From: Niebla homalea
Lineage: Eukaryota > Ascomycota > Lecanoromycetes > Lecanorales > Ramalinaceae
Direction of reading: 5' to 3'
NCBI GenBank assembly: GCA_019925105.1
Contig: JAHGAU010000034.1
Coordinates: 434,001 to 498,000, forward strand
DNA length: 64,000 nt
Of the stretch, positions 48,403-58,583 are shown one piece after another; position 1 is the first letter of the stretch; every line of letters begins with the position of its first letter. Position numbers and translations under genes: made by a program. The notes beneath the pieces are model-generated. The model worked only from the letters and a program-made list of their open reading frames with translations. It made no database searches and was not told the DNA's origin.

Positions 48403-49162
48403 TTATCTCCTCGAACTTGCATAGCCGGCAGACAGAGTTCCCCCTCCCCGGCCTTTCGATGAGGTCTTACCGTCGACGCGCCGCTCGAGGGATTCAACGC
48501 GACCGCGGAACGATTTCACAATGTTACGTATGTTTCGAATCTTGTCATACTCGTTTTCCAGGTCATCGATCGTCTGGAGGATCTGACGCACACGAGCGAT
48601 TGCATTGTCCATCTTGGCGGTCGTAGTGGCGTTGTGAACATTCTGGGCATCGATCGCAGCCTCACTTTGGGCGTTGAGCTAGATCAGGGGAGTTAGCTGT
48701 CGGTATGGTCAGAAGCTTAGATGCTGTATCAGAAGAAGCGAAGCGGGTAACGTGTGGGATATGACTGTAGTTCCGGGCAACGTTGGGAGGCTTAGAGCAT
48801 ATGTCAAGAGACAGACAGAGAAGGTAGTTGCGATAAACCACAGAACGTACCTGATCCAGCTTCCGCTCAATGGCGCCCATCAGATTTGCGAAGTGGCTAG
48901 ACAGCGCAGCTAGGTTGCCCGCATCCAGCATGAGTCTCCCTGCTCCTCCAACATGGCTTGAGGCATTGCTCGCAGCCCGCGAGCTACTGTTGGAGACCCG
49001 GGCAGTGCCGCGGCCGCGTGTAGATGCAAAGGATGGGTTGTGCGAGTGCGAGGGCGTAGGCTGGGCGGAAAGGGCGACCTGCTGATGTTGGCGCAAGATG
49101 TTCAATTCGGCTTGACTGAGACCCAGCTGCGTGTCAGGGATGGCGGTAGGGAGTGAGGGCAT
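48403..49162 (-). CDS. Coiled-coil protein, possibly BLOC-1-like subunit
   Basis: Exons 48851-49162 and 48403-48678 give 195 residues, with a 172-bp intron. The N-terminus P-T-A-I-P-D-T-Q-L-G-L-S-Q-A-E-L is followed by a Ser-rich disordered stretch and A-L-S-S-H-F-A-N-L-M-G-A-I-E-R-K-L-D-Q. Exon 2 is a long amphipathic helix with heptads (A-R-V-R-Q-I-L-Q-T-I-D-D-L-E-N-E-Y-D-K-I). The overall plan resembles fungal proteins annotated as small coiled-coil subunits such as CNL1 of BLOC-1, which acts in endosomal sorting; I am not certain of that assignment. A GTAAGA donor at 48470 could splice away the last residues. The simple read-through to the stop at 48403 is given here. Confidence 0.65.
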
Positions 49163-49941
49163 GCCGGCGAAAAGGAGAGGATGCCTGAAAGTCGTAGGTG
49201 GATCTCAAGAGGGATGGAGGAGGATGAGGGTGTCACATTAGATATGCTCATATATTTGGACACTATGGGAGGCTTGAAGACTATTGCGGGCGGAATAACG
49301 ACAATGATGTTGGTGTATGGATGAGAGGCGTGCGGCGCATTGTGATCTGATGGTCAAGCATGTGGCCTGGGGGTTTTCGTGCTTCCTTTCTGCCTTTGAG
49401 GCTCGATCAGGATTCGGGAGGAGGCTACAGATGGGAGCCGAGTGTCACAGCTCGTGAGCTTCTATCTGTGGGGTTGCGGGGAAGCTTCCATTGATGACAA
49501 GGCTGCAATCAAGAAATGTCATGCACGTCGGGGACAGTTGGGCAGCAGGCGGAGCGACGACCAGTAGTTTTTGCTGGAGCGTGGAGCGGAGCTATCTCGA
49601 TCAGGAAACGCCCATCTTCTACCATTACCATTACATCCTACAATCATTCAATGTACTGCTTACATCAAAAGATCAATGGCGCACCACTCGATCTTGCGGA
49701 TTGCCCATGAGACTATTCCAACAGTACGACCGATGACTCTGTCCAGGCTGAACGGATTAGAGATTCCCTCCCCGGAGTCGTCCCGTAGTATCATAGAGGC
49801 TTCAATGCGTAGACATCACCTTGCTTCGATGACGTCCCTAGCTTCCGAGGGACGGCTCTCTTCAATCATGTCGGCACTCGTTACAATCAACGTTCAATTT
49901 GTTGGAAAAATCTCAGACGGATCCAGAGTGTGTGAACGATC
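49163..49941. other. Divergent intergenic region, no gene seen
   Basis: 779 bp between the coiled-coil gene (minus) and the MFS gene (plus). It should hold both promoters; no motif is assignable. Confidence 0.45.
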
Positions 49942-51433
49942 ATGTCAGCAGCCTCACTCTCATTAGCAATAGAGCTTGAGTCCTCTGGCAATGCATCTGA
50001 CCTTGCTACCGCCGACTACAGGGCCAGTTCTGATGCAAATATTCCGGAGCGAACACGTCACGATGATACTACTGCTTCTCGTCCCGTCGATTCGGAAGAC
50101 CCTGACGAAGGCTACGGTTGGGTGGTTGTGCTATCGTGCGCCGTCATGATCTGGTGGTTTGCCGGCATCATGGGGCGTCTTTCAGAATGTTCTGGTCGAA
50201 GATCGCCTATCGTCCACCTCGACTCTCTCTTTTGTCGGATCCTTGACTGCCATGTCTCTCAATCTTTGCCATTATCAACGCCCACCTCATTCGCTTACTC
50301 GGAGCGAGACGAACAGCCCTACTTGGCATTTTCTTCTTTGCCGGTGGCCAAATCTTGAGCAGTTTTTACGACTACCAATATTGCCGGCTTGTTTGTCACC
50401 CCGGGTGTCACCATAGGCATAGGCGCAAGGTAGGTAGAGCGTCAATGTTTCAGTCACCCGGTGAGGTCGCTCGTCTCTAACAACAACCTGCAGTCTCCTT
50501 TTCATGGTTGTCAACGTAGCACCCGCGCAGTACTTCAGCAAGGACAGGGTCCTTGCGAATGGCATTCTATTTGCGGGAAGTGGGTTGGGGGTGCGGCCAT
50601 CAGTTTCATCACCAATGCTCTAATCCTGCAAGTTGGCCCAGCTTGGACGTATCGCACTCTGGGCATCATGACTTTGACCACAGGGTTACCAGTTGCGTGG
50701 CTCATTAAGGAACGGACACCCATTCGAGGCGCTACCTTCCTCGAGTGGAGGCTCTTTCGCGGCTTTCGATTCTCCATCCTTTTATTCGCTGGAGCCGTTG
50801 CGACCTTCCCACTTTTCGTCCCTCCATTCTTTCTGCCCCTGTACAGCGCCTTCCTCGGACTATCATCTCTGGTCGGCGCACGCCTAGTCGCAGGCTTCAA
50901 CCTTGCTTCCGCTGGGGGTAGGATCAGCTCCGGCTTCCTCTATGATCGCTTGGGGCCGTTGAACACGCGCTTCCTCGCGCTTAGCCTCAGCACCGTAAGT
51001 ATGCTGACATTATGGCCCATCTCGAGCACCATCGCACCTCTACTCGTGTTCGTGGTCATCAACGGTGCCGCCAATGGGGCCTTTTTTGCGTCCATATCCA
51101 CTGTGATCGGAAATGTCTTTGGATTGGCGAGGTTGTCGACTGCCGTGGGAATGATTGTGACTGGGTGGGCTGGGGGATATCTGATGGTATGTTGTAGATC
51201 AAAAATTCCTCGTATCAGATGTTGATCTATTCTCGGACAGGGAGCACCTATTGCAGGTTATATCGTCGCTGTATGTGGTGGACCAGAGGCAGGGTTTGAA
51301 GCATATCGCTCTGCGATATACTTCTGCTGGGTCGATGACCCTGGCTTCAGCAAGCTTGATAGCCGTTGTGCGTCTGCGGGTTCAGACAAAAATATTCAGT
51401 TGGGTTGAATGTACGATAGAAACGCTGGTGTAG
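49942..51433 (+). pseudogene. MFS monocarboxylate-transporter-like gene with five frameshifts
   Basis: Starts at ATG 49942; a hydrophilic N-terminus leads to D-P-D-E-G-Y-G-W-V-V-V-L-S-C, the hallmark of fungal MCT-type MFS proteins. The rest of the transporter is recognisable but moves between frames. Shifts occur near 50166-50171 (into W-G-V-F-Q-N-V-L-V), 50251-50261 (into A-I-I-N-A-H-L-I-R-L-L-G), 50363-50367 (a T run, into T-T-N-I-A-G-L-F-V-T-P-G), 50587-50591 (a G run, into G-A-A-I-S-F-I) and 51319-51326. Two ordinary introns (50430-50493, 51187-51240) keep their signals. No nonsense substitution is seen. With all shifts corrected it would have about 450 residues and twelve helices. It is either a recent pseudogene or badly polished sequence. 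Confidence 0.82.
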
Positions 51434-52512
51434 ATAGACATACTTGCCAACTGCGAGGTCTATAATGCACAAATTACTTCCTAGAAGCTCCCATGAGATT
51501 TCTGGCATCAAAGGTGGTTTGAAATTCTTTCACATCTTCACCGAATGCTCTCAGATATCTAGCCTTCTCTGCTACAACTCCTGAAATAGAGCACCTCACG
51601 TCTGCCAGACATCCTAACCTTGCGATGCCTTTCTCAATCGTGGCTGGCGAGTCCTCCCAGAGGTGAAGGGGTTTGGGGGCTGCTGGTCAGAAATGCTTGA
51701 TGGATGGAAAATGTACGCTTGGTGTGAACACTTTTCGCGATACTGTTTCAAGAGGCTTTTGAGTGTGAAGTCTCAGATCTCACATTAGAGCACTTTCCCA
51801 CATCATCACCTTGGTTTGAAGGCGATCTTTGAAACTTGACGGATTGTCTTAGCAGACATCGTGGTTCCTGACGCACCACTGAAATTCGGTGGAAATCATC
51901 AGCTACAACGTGAATTCGTTGGGTCACAGTCCTGAGTCCATCACGAGTGCCACGTAAATCGCGACCAGAATTCTGAGTGCGCTGCTGATTTCGATGTTCC
52001 GCATTCCTCCGCAGTCTTACAGTCCCAGCAGTCGTATCGGTAATGGCTATCTCCATTTGCAACTATCACCTGACAGGACAGCTGACGGAGTTGAGTGGAG
52101 AGGCTTAGTGTGAACACCAGCATCGCTTGAGGATTTTGGCGAGATGCTCGAAGCAGAAAATAATTGGGTTTTACAATCAGTACAGCATTAATCCTCTCAA
52201 AAGCAAAAGCTTCTGTGAGCTCTCTGTGCGAAGTGAAGGGGGTGGTACAACAACGTTTCGTAAACCCAAAAGGATGTTTCTGCCGCGGTTGAAATCTTTT
52301 CAAATACTTCTTCAATAGGTGGGATCATTATCTGACACTGAAAGACGAATTTGTTCCATGGATATTTCTGTTGGCATGTCCACATACGAAATCCAATAGT
52401 CAAGATCATTGTGACTTCTGCCACGATCTTGTAATTGCCGTCGAAACGTTTCACGATGGCTTCATCACGGCTGCCGGGTATGTTGTCCGTATGGTTGTGC
52501 GAATACGACTGA
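51434..52512. other. Intergenic region, no gene seen
   Basis: About 1.1 kb of relatively AT-rich sequence. Minus-strand frames at 51941-52315 and 52197-52454 overlap and show no family; the second begins with GTG. Confidence 0.45.
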
Positions 52513-52779
52513 ATGCAAGGACCAGCAATTCTCCGCGACTGGGTCTATCCAGCCGCTGTCCAGGTGATGGGGATGTCCATTGTTGGGCATAGGTTTCAGT
52601 CACGGTTCAGAAGGATGGAAGAAAGGTTGGACGAAAGATTGGACAAAATGGACAAAAGATTGGACAAAATGGACAAGAGATTGAACGAATTGGAGGAGAA
52701 AATTGACAAACTCACCGAGAGAATGGATGTGCATTACGCGTTCGTTCGTTGTATGGTCGATTCAGGGAATGAGCTATGA
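52513..52779 (+). CDS. Small heptad-repeat coiled-coil ORF
   Basis: An ATG-initiated frame of 88 residues. From about residue 34 it is a run of heptads, E-R-L-D-E-R-L-D-K-M-D-K-R-L then L-N-E-L-E-E-K-I-D-K-L-T-E-R-M, with Leu/Met/Ile at a and d positions. At DNA level it contains two near-identical 21-bp units (52636-52677). No upstream exon is evident and no homologue is recognised. The regular heptads favour a real peptide, but a repeat-born chance ORF is possible. Confidence 0.4.
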   Translation: MQGPAILRDWVYPAAVQVMGMSIVGHRFQSRFRRMEERLDERLDKMDKRLDKMDKRLNELEEKIDKLTERMDVHYAFVRCMVDSGNEL

Positions 52780-53450
52780 GCTTTGTCAGATTCGGTGTAC
52801 TCTTGATGGAAAGAGGATTCATTACAGCATGGTTTGAATGCTACTCCTGGTTGTATATCATTGGTGTGTAGAGTCTCCACTCTGTTTAGTCTTCGATCTC
52901 CATGGATGTCTATGTAATTATTACATTTTCATCCGTCCGAAACATCAATCATCGTAACAAACGTAATAACAACAGTCGCTTGCCTCTTGCTGCGGAGCAC
53001 CAGCTTCGAAATGACTGCACAAAGCCAGCGACAAATTCAAACTTGAATCGTGTTGCGATCATAGGCAAATATGCACACACTCAGCCACTCCTAAGCTCTC
53101 CTTTATGATCCCAATCAAGTGTTGAAGCAGGGACAGTGCTCATTTAGCGGTTCTGGTTCCTGTTCCTTTTCCATGCTGTATCAATAGGCTAATATAGCCC
53201 ATTGTGAGACCTGAAGGCGGCACTCAGTATCCTCGTGACCATCCTTCCCTGTGTTGGGAAGTGCCCTTGATATTGGATGAGATGAGTGCGGGATAGACGA
53301 TAGTCAGGCTCTACCATGTCTTTGTCCTTTGCCAAACGTGACTGATAGCACGCAGAGACTATCAATTGGAGCGAGATTGTCAAGCCAAGTATTTGAAAGG
53401 CTGTTACGGCGTTCTCAGACCAGATTAACGAGTGTTTACCGCCCAATGCA
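52780..53450. other. Intergenic region
   Basis: 671 bp of 3' flank to both neighbours (coiled-coil ORF plus, RPR2 minus). Nothing recognised. Confidence 0.5.
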
Positions 53451-54098
53451 TTACACAACTTTGTCCAGAGACTGGCTTTTCTCATCAGGCGCCTTACGCG
53501 CGGAGACTTCTGCCTTGGGCGCCCTTGCAACAGCTACTTCAGGCTCATGCGCTGTCACCCTTTCAGTCTTACGTCGCTGACGTTTTGCGCCGATAGGAAA
53601 GCGCTTGACGACTCCACAAGCGTTACACTTCATCACAAGGACATCTGCCCAGGGCTTGCGACCGCGTCGACTCAAATTCTCGACAAAAGTCGAACATGTT
53701 GTGCCAGGCAAGAGCATCGTATCGCATGTCTTGCAGACCGAGTGCTTCATGCCGGGTGTTAGTCGAATGGTAGCTTTGCGAGCTATGCTGCGAGACTGGG
53801 AAGCATAAAGACGACTGAGAGCAGAATTTGTTGGCCTGTGGATGGACAAGGTCGATTTGGCTTCGTTGTGCTCCTTTGCAAAATCACCTTTCTCCAATTC
53901 AACATTGCCAGCAGGGCCATTGCCTGTGGTGTTTCCATTATTGTCGGCTGGATCATCCTCCAGAGGTATGGTTTTCTCTTCCTCGGCATTGTCTGTGACA
54001 GATGACAGGTACGTAGCAGCTTGATGTAAAAACGAGATCCGTGAGTAGAGGTGCTTCTGAGATGGACCCATTGCTGCTTTATTTTTTGCTTTGCCCAT
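53451..54098 (-). CDS. RPR2: RPR2/Rpp21-type RNase P subunit
   Basis: Zinc-binding protein of nuclear RNase P, acting in tRNA 5' processing. One exon of 215 residues from ATG 54098 (M-G-K-A-K-N-K); a weaker in-frame extension upstream is ignored. The core has H-L-Y-S-R-I-S-F-L-H-Q-A near the N-terminus, then after an acidic insert S-I-A-R-K-A-T-I-R-L-T-P, and the zinc site K-T-C-D-T-M-L-L-P-G preceded by V-C and completed by K-C-N-A-C-G. That gives two C-x2-C pairs, as in Rpr2/Rpp21/Snm1 proteins. The C-terminal 45 residues are basic and Ala/Glu-rich. Snm1, the MRP counterpart, is the main alternative. It is divergent from SUB2. Confidence 0.88.
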   Translation of the reverse strand: MGKAKNKAAMGPSQKHLYSRISFLHQAATYLSSVTDNAEEEKTIPLEDDPADNNGNTTGNGPAGNVELEKGDFAKEHNEAKSTLSIHRPTNSALSRLYASQSRSIARKATIRLTPGMKHSVCKTCDTMLLPGTTCSTFVENLSRRGRKPWADVLVMKCNACGVVKRFPIGAKRQRRKTERVTAHEPEVAVARAPKAEVSARKAPDEKSQSLDKVV

Positions 54099-54657
54099 CA
54101 CTAATAGAACCAAATGCAATTACTTGAAAAGATTGCCTAGTCCCAACATGGGTGTGGCTTCTTGTCAGGTTGAGAAGTCAAAATCCTGACTCCACAATGG
54201 TAGCATAAACATTCGATCTACCTCCCTATCTGATGAGAATCCCATTTGGCTACGCACTTTTGAATGCGAAACCGTCATATCATGATACTATCGAGACTAT
54301 GTCCCTCGGTCTTTCGAAAATCGGCTTGATGTCACGTGCAACTGACGCCAGTCCTAACGCAGCCTAGACAGTTTGCTCAGCCCTTGAGAATTTTAGCCGC
54401 TTCACGATCTTCAATCATCATTTCCTCCTACACTCTCCGTCACCAGCCTTCTTTTAAACCCTTGAAGCTGTCACAAGTGCTTGCAATCATTCCCTGTCCC
54501 AAGCCTGAGGCTTTGGACTTTATTCAATTGGCCGGCATCAATTCATACCCAGGAGTGGACCTGACTCGCGCGACTTCGCACTAACCCTTCTCACAAGAAG
54601 AGCTTTGTCTCTGACAGGACACCCCTCGCACAATATCCTTCCCATCTCACAGTAGAC
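54099..54657. promoter_or_regulatory. Divergent promoter region, RPR2 / SUB2
   Basis: 559 bp between two divergent RNA-processing genes. CT-rich sequence lies just upstream of the SUB2 ATG. A plus-strand frame at 54336-54584 shows no family match. Confidence 0.45.
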
Positions 54658-56627
54658 ATGTCGGCCGAAGAAGATCTCATCGATTACTCCGATGACGAGC
54701 TCCACACTACCGACGCTGGGGCTGCAGCTCCTGCGGCAGCGACAAATGGCGCAACTAAAAAGGGTGACCTTACCGTGTCCGGCGGCAACGCAGACCAGAA
54801 AAAGGGCAGCTATGTTGGTATTCACTCGACCGGATTCCGCGACTTCTTATTGAAACCTGAGCTACTCCGCGCCATCACGGATTGCGGCTTCGAACATCCG
54901 TCGGAGGGTTAGTCCTGATATTTCTCCCCAACCTTCCTCTCAAGAGCTCGCTGCATCTTCACGTCCGTCCATCTTCGCGTCAAGAGAATGAGGGTAGCCA
55001 AGCATCGCAACGCAAGCATGGATTCGATCTGGGCGGCCTGAATATAAAGTCTGCACAGCCCTAGTCATACTGTATTTCGACTGCAGGTGACGATGACGGA
55101 TGCAAGAGGCTCTCTGCGCTTCTCGTGTGCCCTCAAACAGAGCTCCATCAAGATATGAAATTTTCAGGTAAAGGATCGCACTAGACTTTCAGGGCCGCCC
55201 ACGACTCGAGCAAAGTAAGAGCAGGATCATCACACATCAGGCGACGAGCTTGGGGCAGATTGCATAGAATTCTTGGTGCTATCGTTTGCTTCAAGATGGA
55301 CGGACGTCGCGATGGAATTGTCGATCCAGTTTACATTTCACGGAGTAAAGTCTAACTCGATCGCGCCTTTCCACAGTCCAACAAGTTTGCATCCCTCAGG
55401 CCATCCTTGGAACCGACGTGCTCTGTCAAGCCAAGTCTGGTCTGGGTAAAACGGCCGTCTTCGTGCTCACGACTCTCCAACAAATTGAGCCTGTTGCTGG
55501 CGAATGCTCGGTTTTGGTCATGTGCCACACCCGTGAACTCGCATACCAGATCAAGAACGAATACGCTAGATTCAGCAAATACCTTCCGGACGTCAAGACC
55601 GCCGTCTTCTACGGCGGAACTCCCATGCAGAAAGACATCGAAACCTTGCAGAACAAGGAGACTCACCCGCACATCATTGTCGCAACTCCGGGTCGACTCA
55701 ACGCCCTGGTTCGCGATAAGAAGCTCAGACTTGGGAGTGTCAAGGTCTTTGTCCTGGATGAGTGCGATAAGATGTTGGATCAGATTGGTAGGCATCACTC
55801 ACAACCACTTTGCGTCGACGACATACTGAGCACCTGCGACAGACATGCGTCGGGACGTTCAGGATATCTTCAGAGCCACTCCTACTCAAAAGCAGGTCAT
55901 GATGTTTAGCGCCACGCTCGCTCAAGAGATCCGACCGATTTGCAAGAAATTCATGCAGAACCCGCTCGAGATCTACGTCGACGATGAAACGAAGTTGACG
56001 CTTCACGGCCTCCAACAATTCTATATCAAGCTTAGTGAGGCAGAGAAGAACAGGAAATTGAATGAGCTCCTCGATACCTTGGAGTTCAACCAAGTCATCA
56101 TCTTTGTCAAGAGCACACTACGTGCCACCGAACTCGACAAGCTGTTGCGCGAATGCAACTTCCCAAGCATTGCGGTGCATTCTGGTGTCAGCCAAGAGGA
56201 ACGGTAAGCACCTGCATGATCCGTGACTCGCATTCGACAGGCGCTGGCTGAATCCCAAAAACAGTATCAAGCGATACAAGGAGTTCAAGGAATTCAACAA
56301 GCGCATCTGCGTTGCTACCGACGTATTCGGCCGAGGCATTGATATCGAGCGAATCAATTTGGCCATCAACTACGATCTGCCAGGCGATGCGGATAGCTAC
56401 CTGCATCGTGTTGGTCGTGCTGGACGTTTCGGTACCAAGGGTCTCAGCATCAGTTTCGTCAGCAGCGAAGGCGATCAAGACGTGCTCAAGGCTATTGAGA
56501 AGCGATTCGAAGTCGCTTTACCGTAAGTATCCTCCGGACAACCTTCGATCTGGTTCCATTATGCTGACGGCATACCAGTGAATTCCCGGAAGGCGGCGTT
56601 GATTCGTCGACTTATATGGCCAACTGA
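54658..56627 (+). CDS. SUB2: SUB2/UAP56 DECD-box RNA helicase
   Basis: Spliceosome and TREX-complex ATPase needed for branch-site recognition and mRNA export. Exons 54658-54907, 55377-55787, 55843-56203, 56265-56522 and 56579-56627 encode 442 residues. In order: acidic N-terminus [13 protein letters not shown] motif G-F-E-H-P-S-E-V-Q-Q (split by intron 1), motif I A-K-S-G-L-G-K-T, motif Ia H-T-R-E-L-A, P-G-R, motif II D-E-C-D (diagnostic of this family), motif III S-A-T, then R-G-I-D and motif [12 protein letters not shown], ending S-S-T-Y-M-A-N. The last three introns are 55-61 bp, but intron 1 is 469 bp and contains a candidate cassette exon. Confidence 0.97.
55087..55167 (+). other. SUB2: Candidate 81-nt cassette exon in SUB2 intron 1
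   Basis: Bounded by CTGCAG on the left and CAG|GTAAAG on the right. It is 27 codons long, open and in phase with both neighbouring exons, encoding [10 protein letters not shown] and so on. Inclusion would insert 27 residues inside the Q motif between E and V-Q-Q. Skipping gives the canonical protein. No expression evidence is available here. Confidence 0.4.
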
Positions 56628-56881
56628 ACAATGTCGGATTGGCCAGGGTGGACATGATCATTTGCTTTTTGTGCGTGTCTTTCGGTATCTGAGTGAAAAG
56701 GTGCTTTCACTACGAAAGGCTTCCAGTCACCAACCAATCTCTGCTGGGGGGCAAAATTGAAGGAGAATATATCATTGCTTGAAAAACAATCCAAATCAAA
56801 TTTTCTATTCACGCCATGCATCGCTTCAGGGGTATCTAGGAGTCCGGTAAACGCCACGCTTGACAGTGACCATCATTCATA

Positions 56882-58109
56882 TCATGCAGCAAGATCTTCC
56901 GCTTCCTTCAGCACCTTCCCCAGTATCCCTGCTGCGCGTCCTACCTCCCCGCCTTCTTTCCTCATCGCTTCCACTCCTCTTGATATTGCGGCTTCATACC
57001 CCAGACTTCTAAAAACCCTCCTTCTATCCTCGGCATCCTCATAGACCTCCCCTTCTTCATCTCTCTTCTCCCCAAATAGATTCAGATACCCATACGCATT
57101 CGGCCGATCCGGCAGCATATGCGCCTGCACATTCCACAACGGCCATCCCAACGCCCTCCCTCTTCCCATCTGCACCTCTTCTCCCGTCCCGCGCTTCTCA
57201 GGCAACAACCCGCACTTTAAGAACGCCGCCAGCGTCCCCAACGCCTTGACAGTCACTCCCCCCCCCAGCTTGCCCTGGCCCCCTCCCCCAACCCCAGCAC
57301 CACCAGCACTACCAGCAACGGCGGTCATGTCCGTCCACTCCCCCCCCCGATGACCCCCACCACCCTGCCCAGCCTCCCCCCACCCCAACACCACCGCCAA
57401 ACACTTCACCCCGCGCACCCACCCCCCGGCGGCCCCCACCACCGCCCTCCCGACCACCACCGGGTCCGCGCACATCCACCCCAGCGCCTCCAAGCCCGTG
57501 AGCCGGATGTCCGGGCTGAGGCTCGTGATCGCGGCGCGGATGTAGGGCAGCATGGTGGGGACGTGGTCGGCCAGGTCGGGGGGCGGGAGGAGGGGCAGGG
57601 TGAGGAGGAGGTGGGCGCGCACGCGGTTGGAGGGGTCGAGGAGGAGGGGGTTAGGGCGGTGAGGAGGGTGGATGGGGGGACGGGGAGGGGGTGGTGGGGT
57701 GGTGTTGGAGGATGAGGAGGAGGAGGAGGAGGAAGCGAGGAGGGCGTGGAGAGCGGCGAGGTGGTCGGCGCGGAGGGAAGCGCTGTGGGACTTCAGGTGG
57801 GAGAGGTGGGTCAGCAGCGAGGCGGCCGCGGTCGGGGCGGTGGTGTGCAGAGATTGTTGGGTGGGCACCGCGATCGCTGGAGGGGTGTGTAGCAGTCTTA
57901 GCTGGCGGTGTTGGGAGACACTTTGGGGGAATGGTGTAGGATTTGGGGGAAGCAGTGGGGAGGAGAGAGGTTAGGTGTATATACACACATCTGGATTTGA
58001 AGGAGGTGTCGGTGAAATTGGTGGGTTTGGGACGGGCTTTGCCGACTTTCAATTTGGGCTTGGTGAAGTCGGCCTTTTTGGCGGAGCGTTTGCGGCTGGA
58101 GGAGCCCAT
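56882..58109 (-). CDS. IPI1: IPI1-like pre-60S ribosome assembly factor
   Basis: Member of the Rix1/Ipi1/Ipi3 complex, which processes ITS2 and matures pre-60S particles in the nucleus. Exons 57989-58109 and 56882-57876, with a 112-bp intron, give 371 residues. The N-terminus M-G-S-S-S-R-K-R-S-A-K-K-A-D-F, K-L-K-V-G-K-A-R-P-K-P and N-F-T-D-T-S-F-K is the family signature. Across the junction comes S-I-A-V-P-T-Q-Q-S-L, then H-L-S-H-L-K-S-H and HEAT-like helices (V-R-A-H-L-L-L-T-L, D-I-R-L-T-G-L-E-A-L-G-W-M). A poly-Ser/Pro insert (about 57690-57740) and Gly-rich insert (about 57290-57370) are low-complexity. It converges on SUB2. Confidence 0.9.
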
Positions 58110-58583
58110 TTGGCGGCGCTCTTGGAGAAGGTGGCTCGTGGAGGTGGAAAGGAAATGAAGAGATTTTTGGAAATATTATATAGGCTCGGCCGTGTGAGGA
58201 GGCAGCTGCCGAGTGGCTAGAATTTCAGGTATTCCTACTTATTCTCTACCCGCCTCGAGTCGTTCCAAGGAGCCGAATTTGAGGATTCATTCATATTTTG
58301 TGGTATAGTACGTCTTTTTGAGTCTGCCCACTAAGATCGTTCTGCAAGCTTCTCTCCTACCTCACTTTGAAATTGCGGCTGATTTCGACCAACATGAGGG
58401 AGCAATGATCGCCATTGGCATCCGGATGACAATGGAATAGATTCACACGGATTTCATGATTTGCTTGCAGTGCTTCAGATAATACATTGCGATAGACGTC
58501 TCAACGCAAGGAAGGCCACATCTCATAGCAGCTTTTCCAGGAAACCCCGTCTCACCAGCCTCGCTGGTCGTCCTACGATAGCA

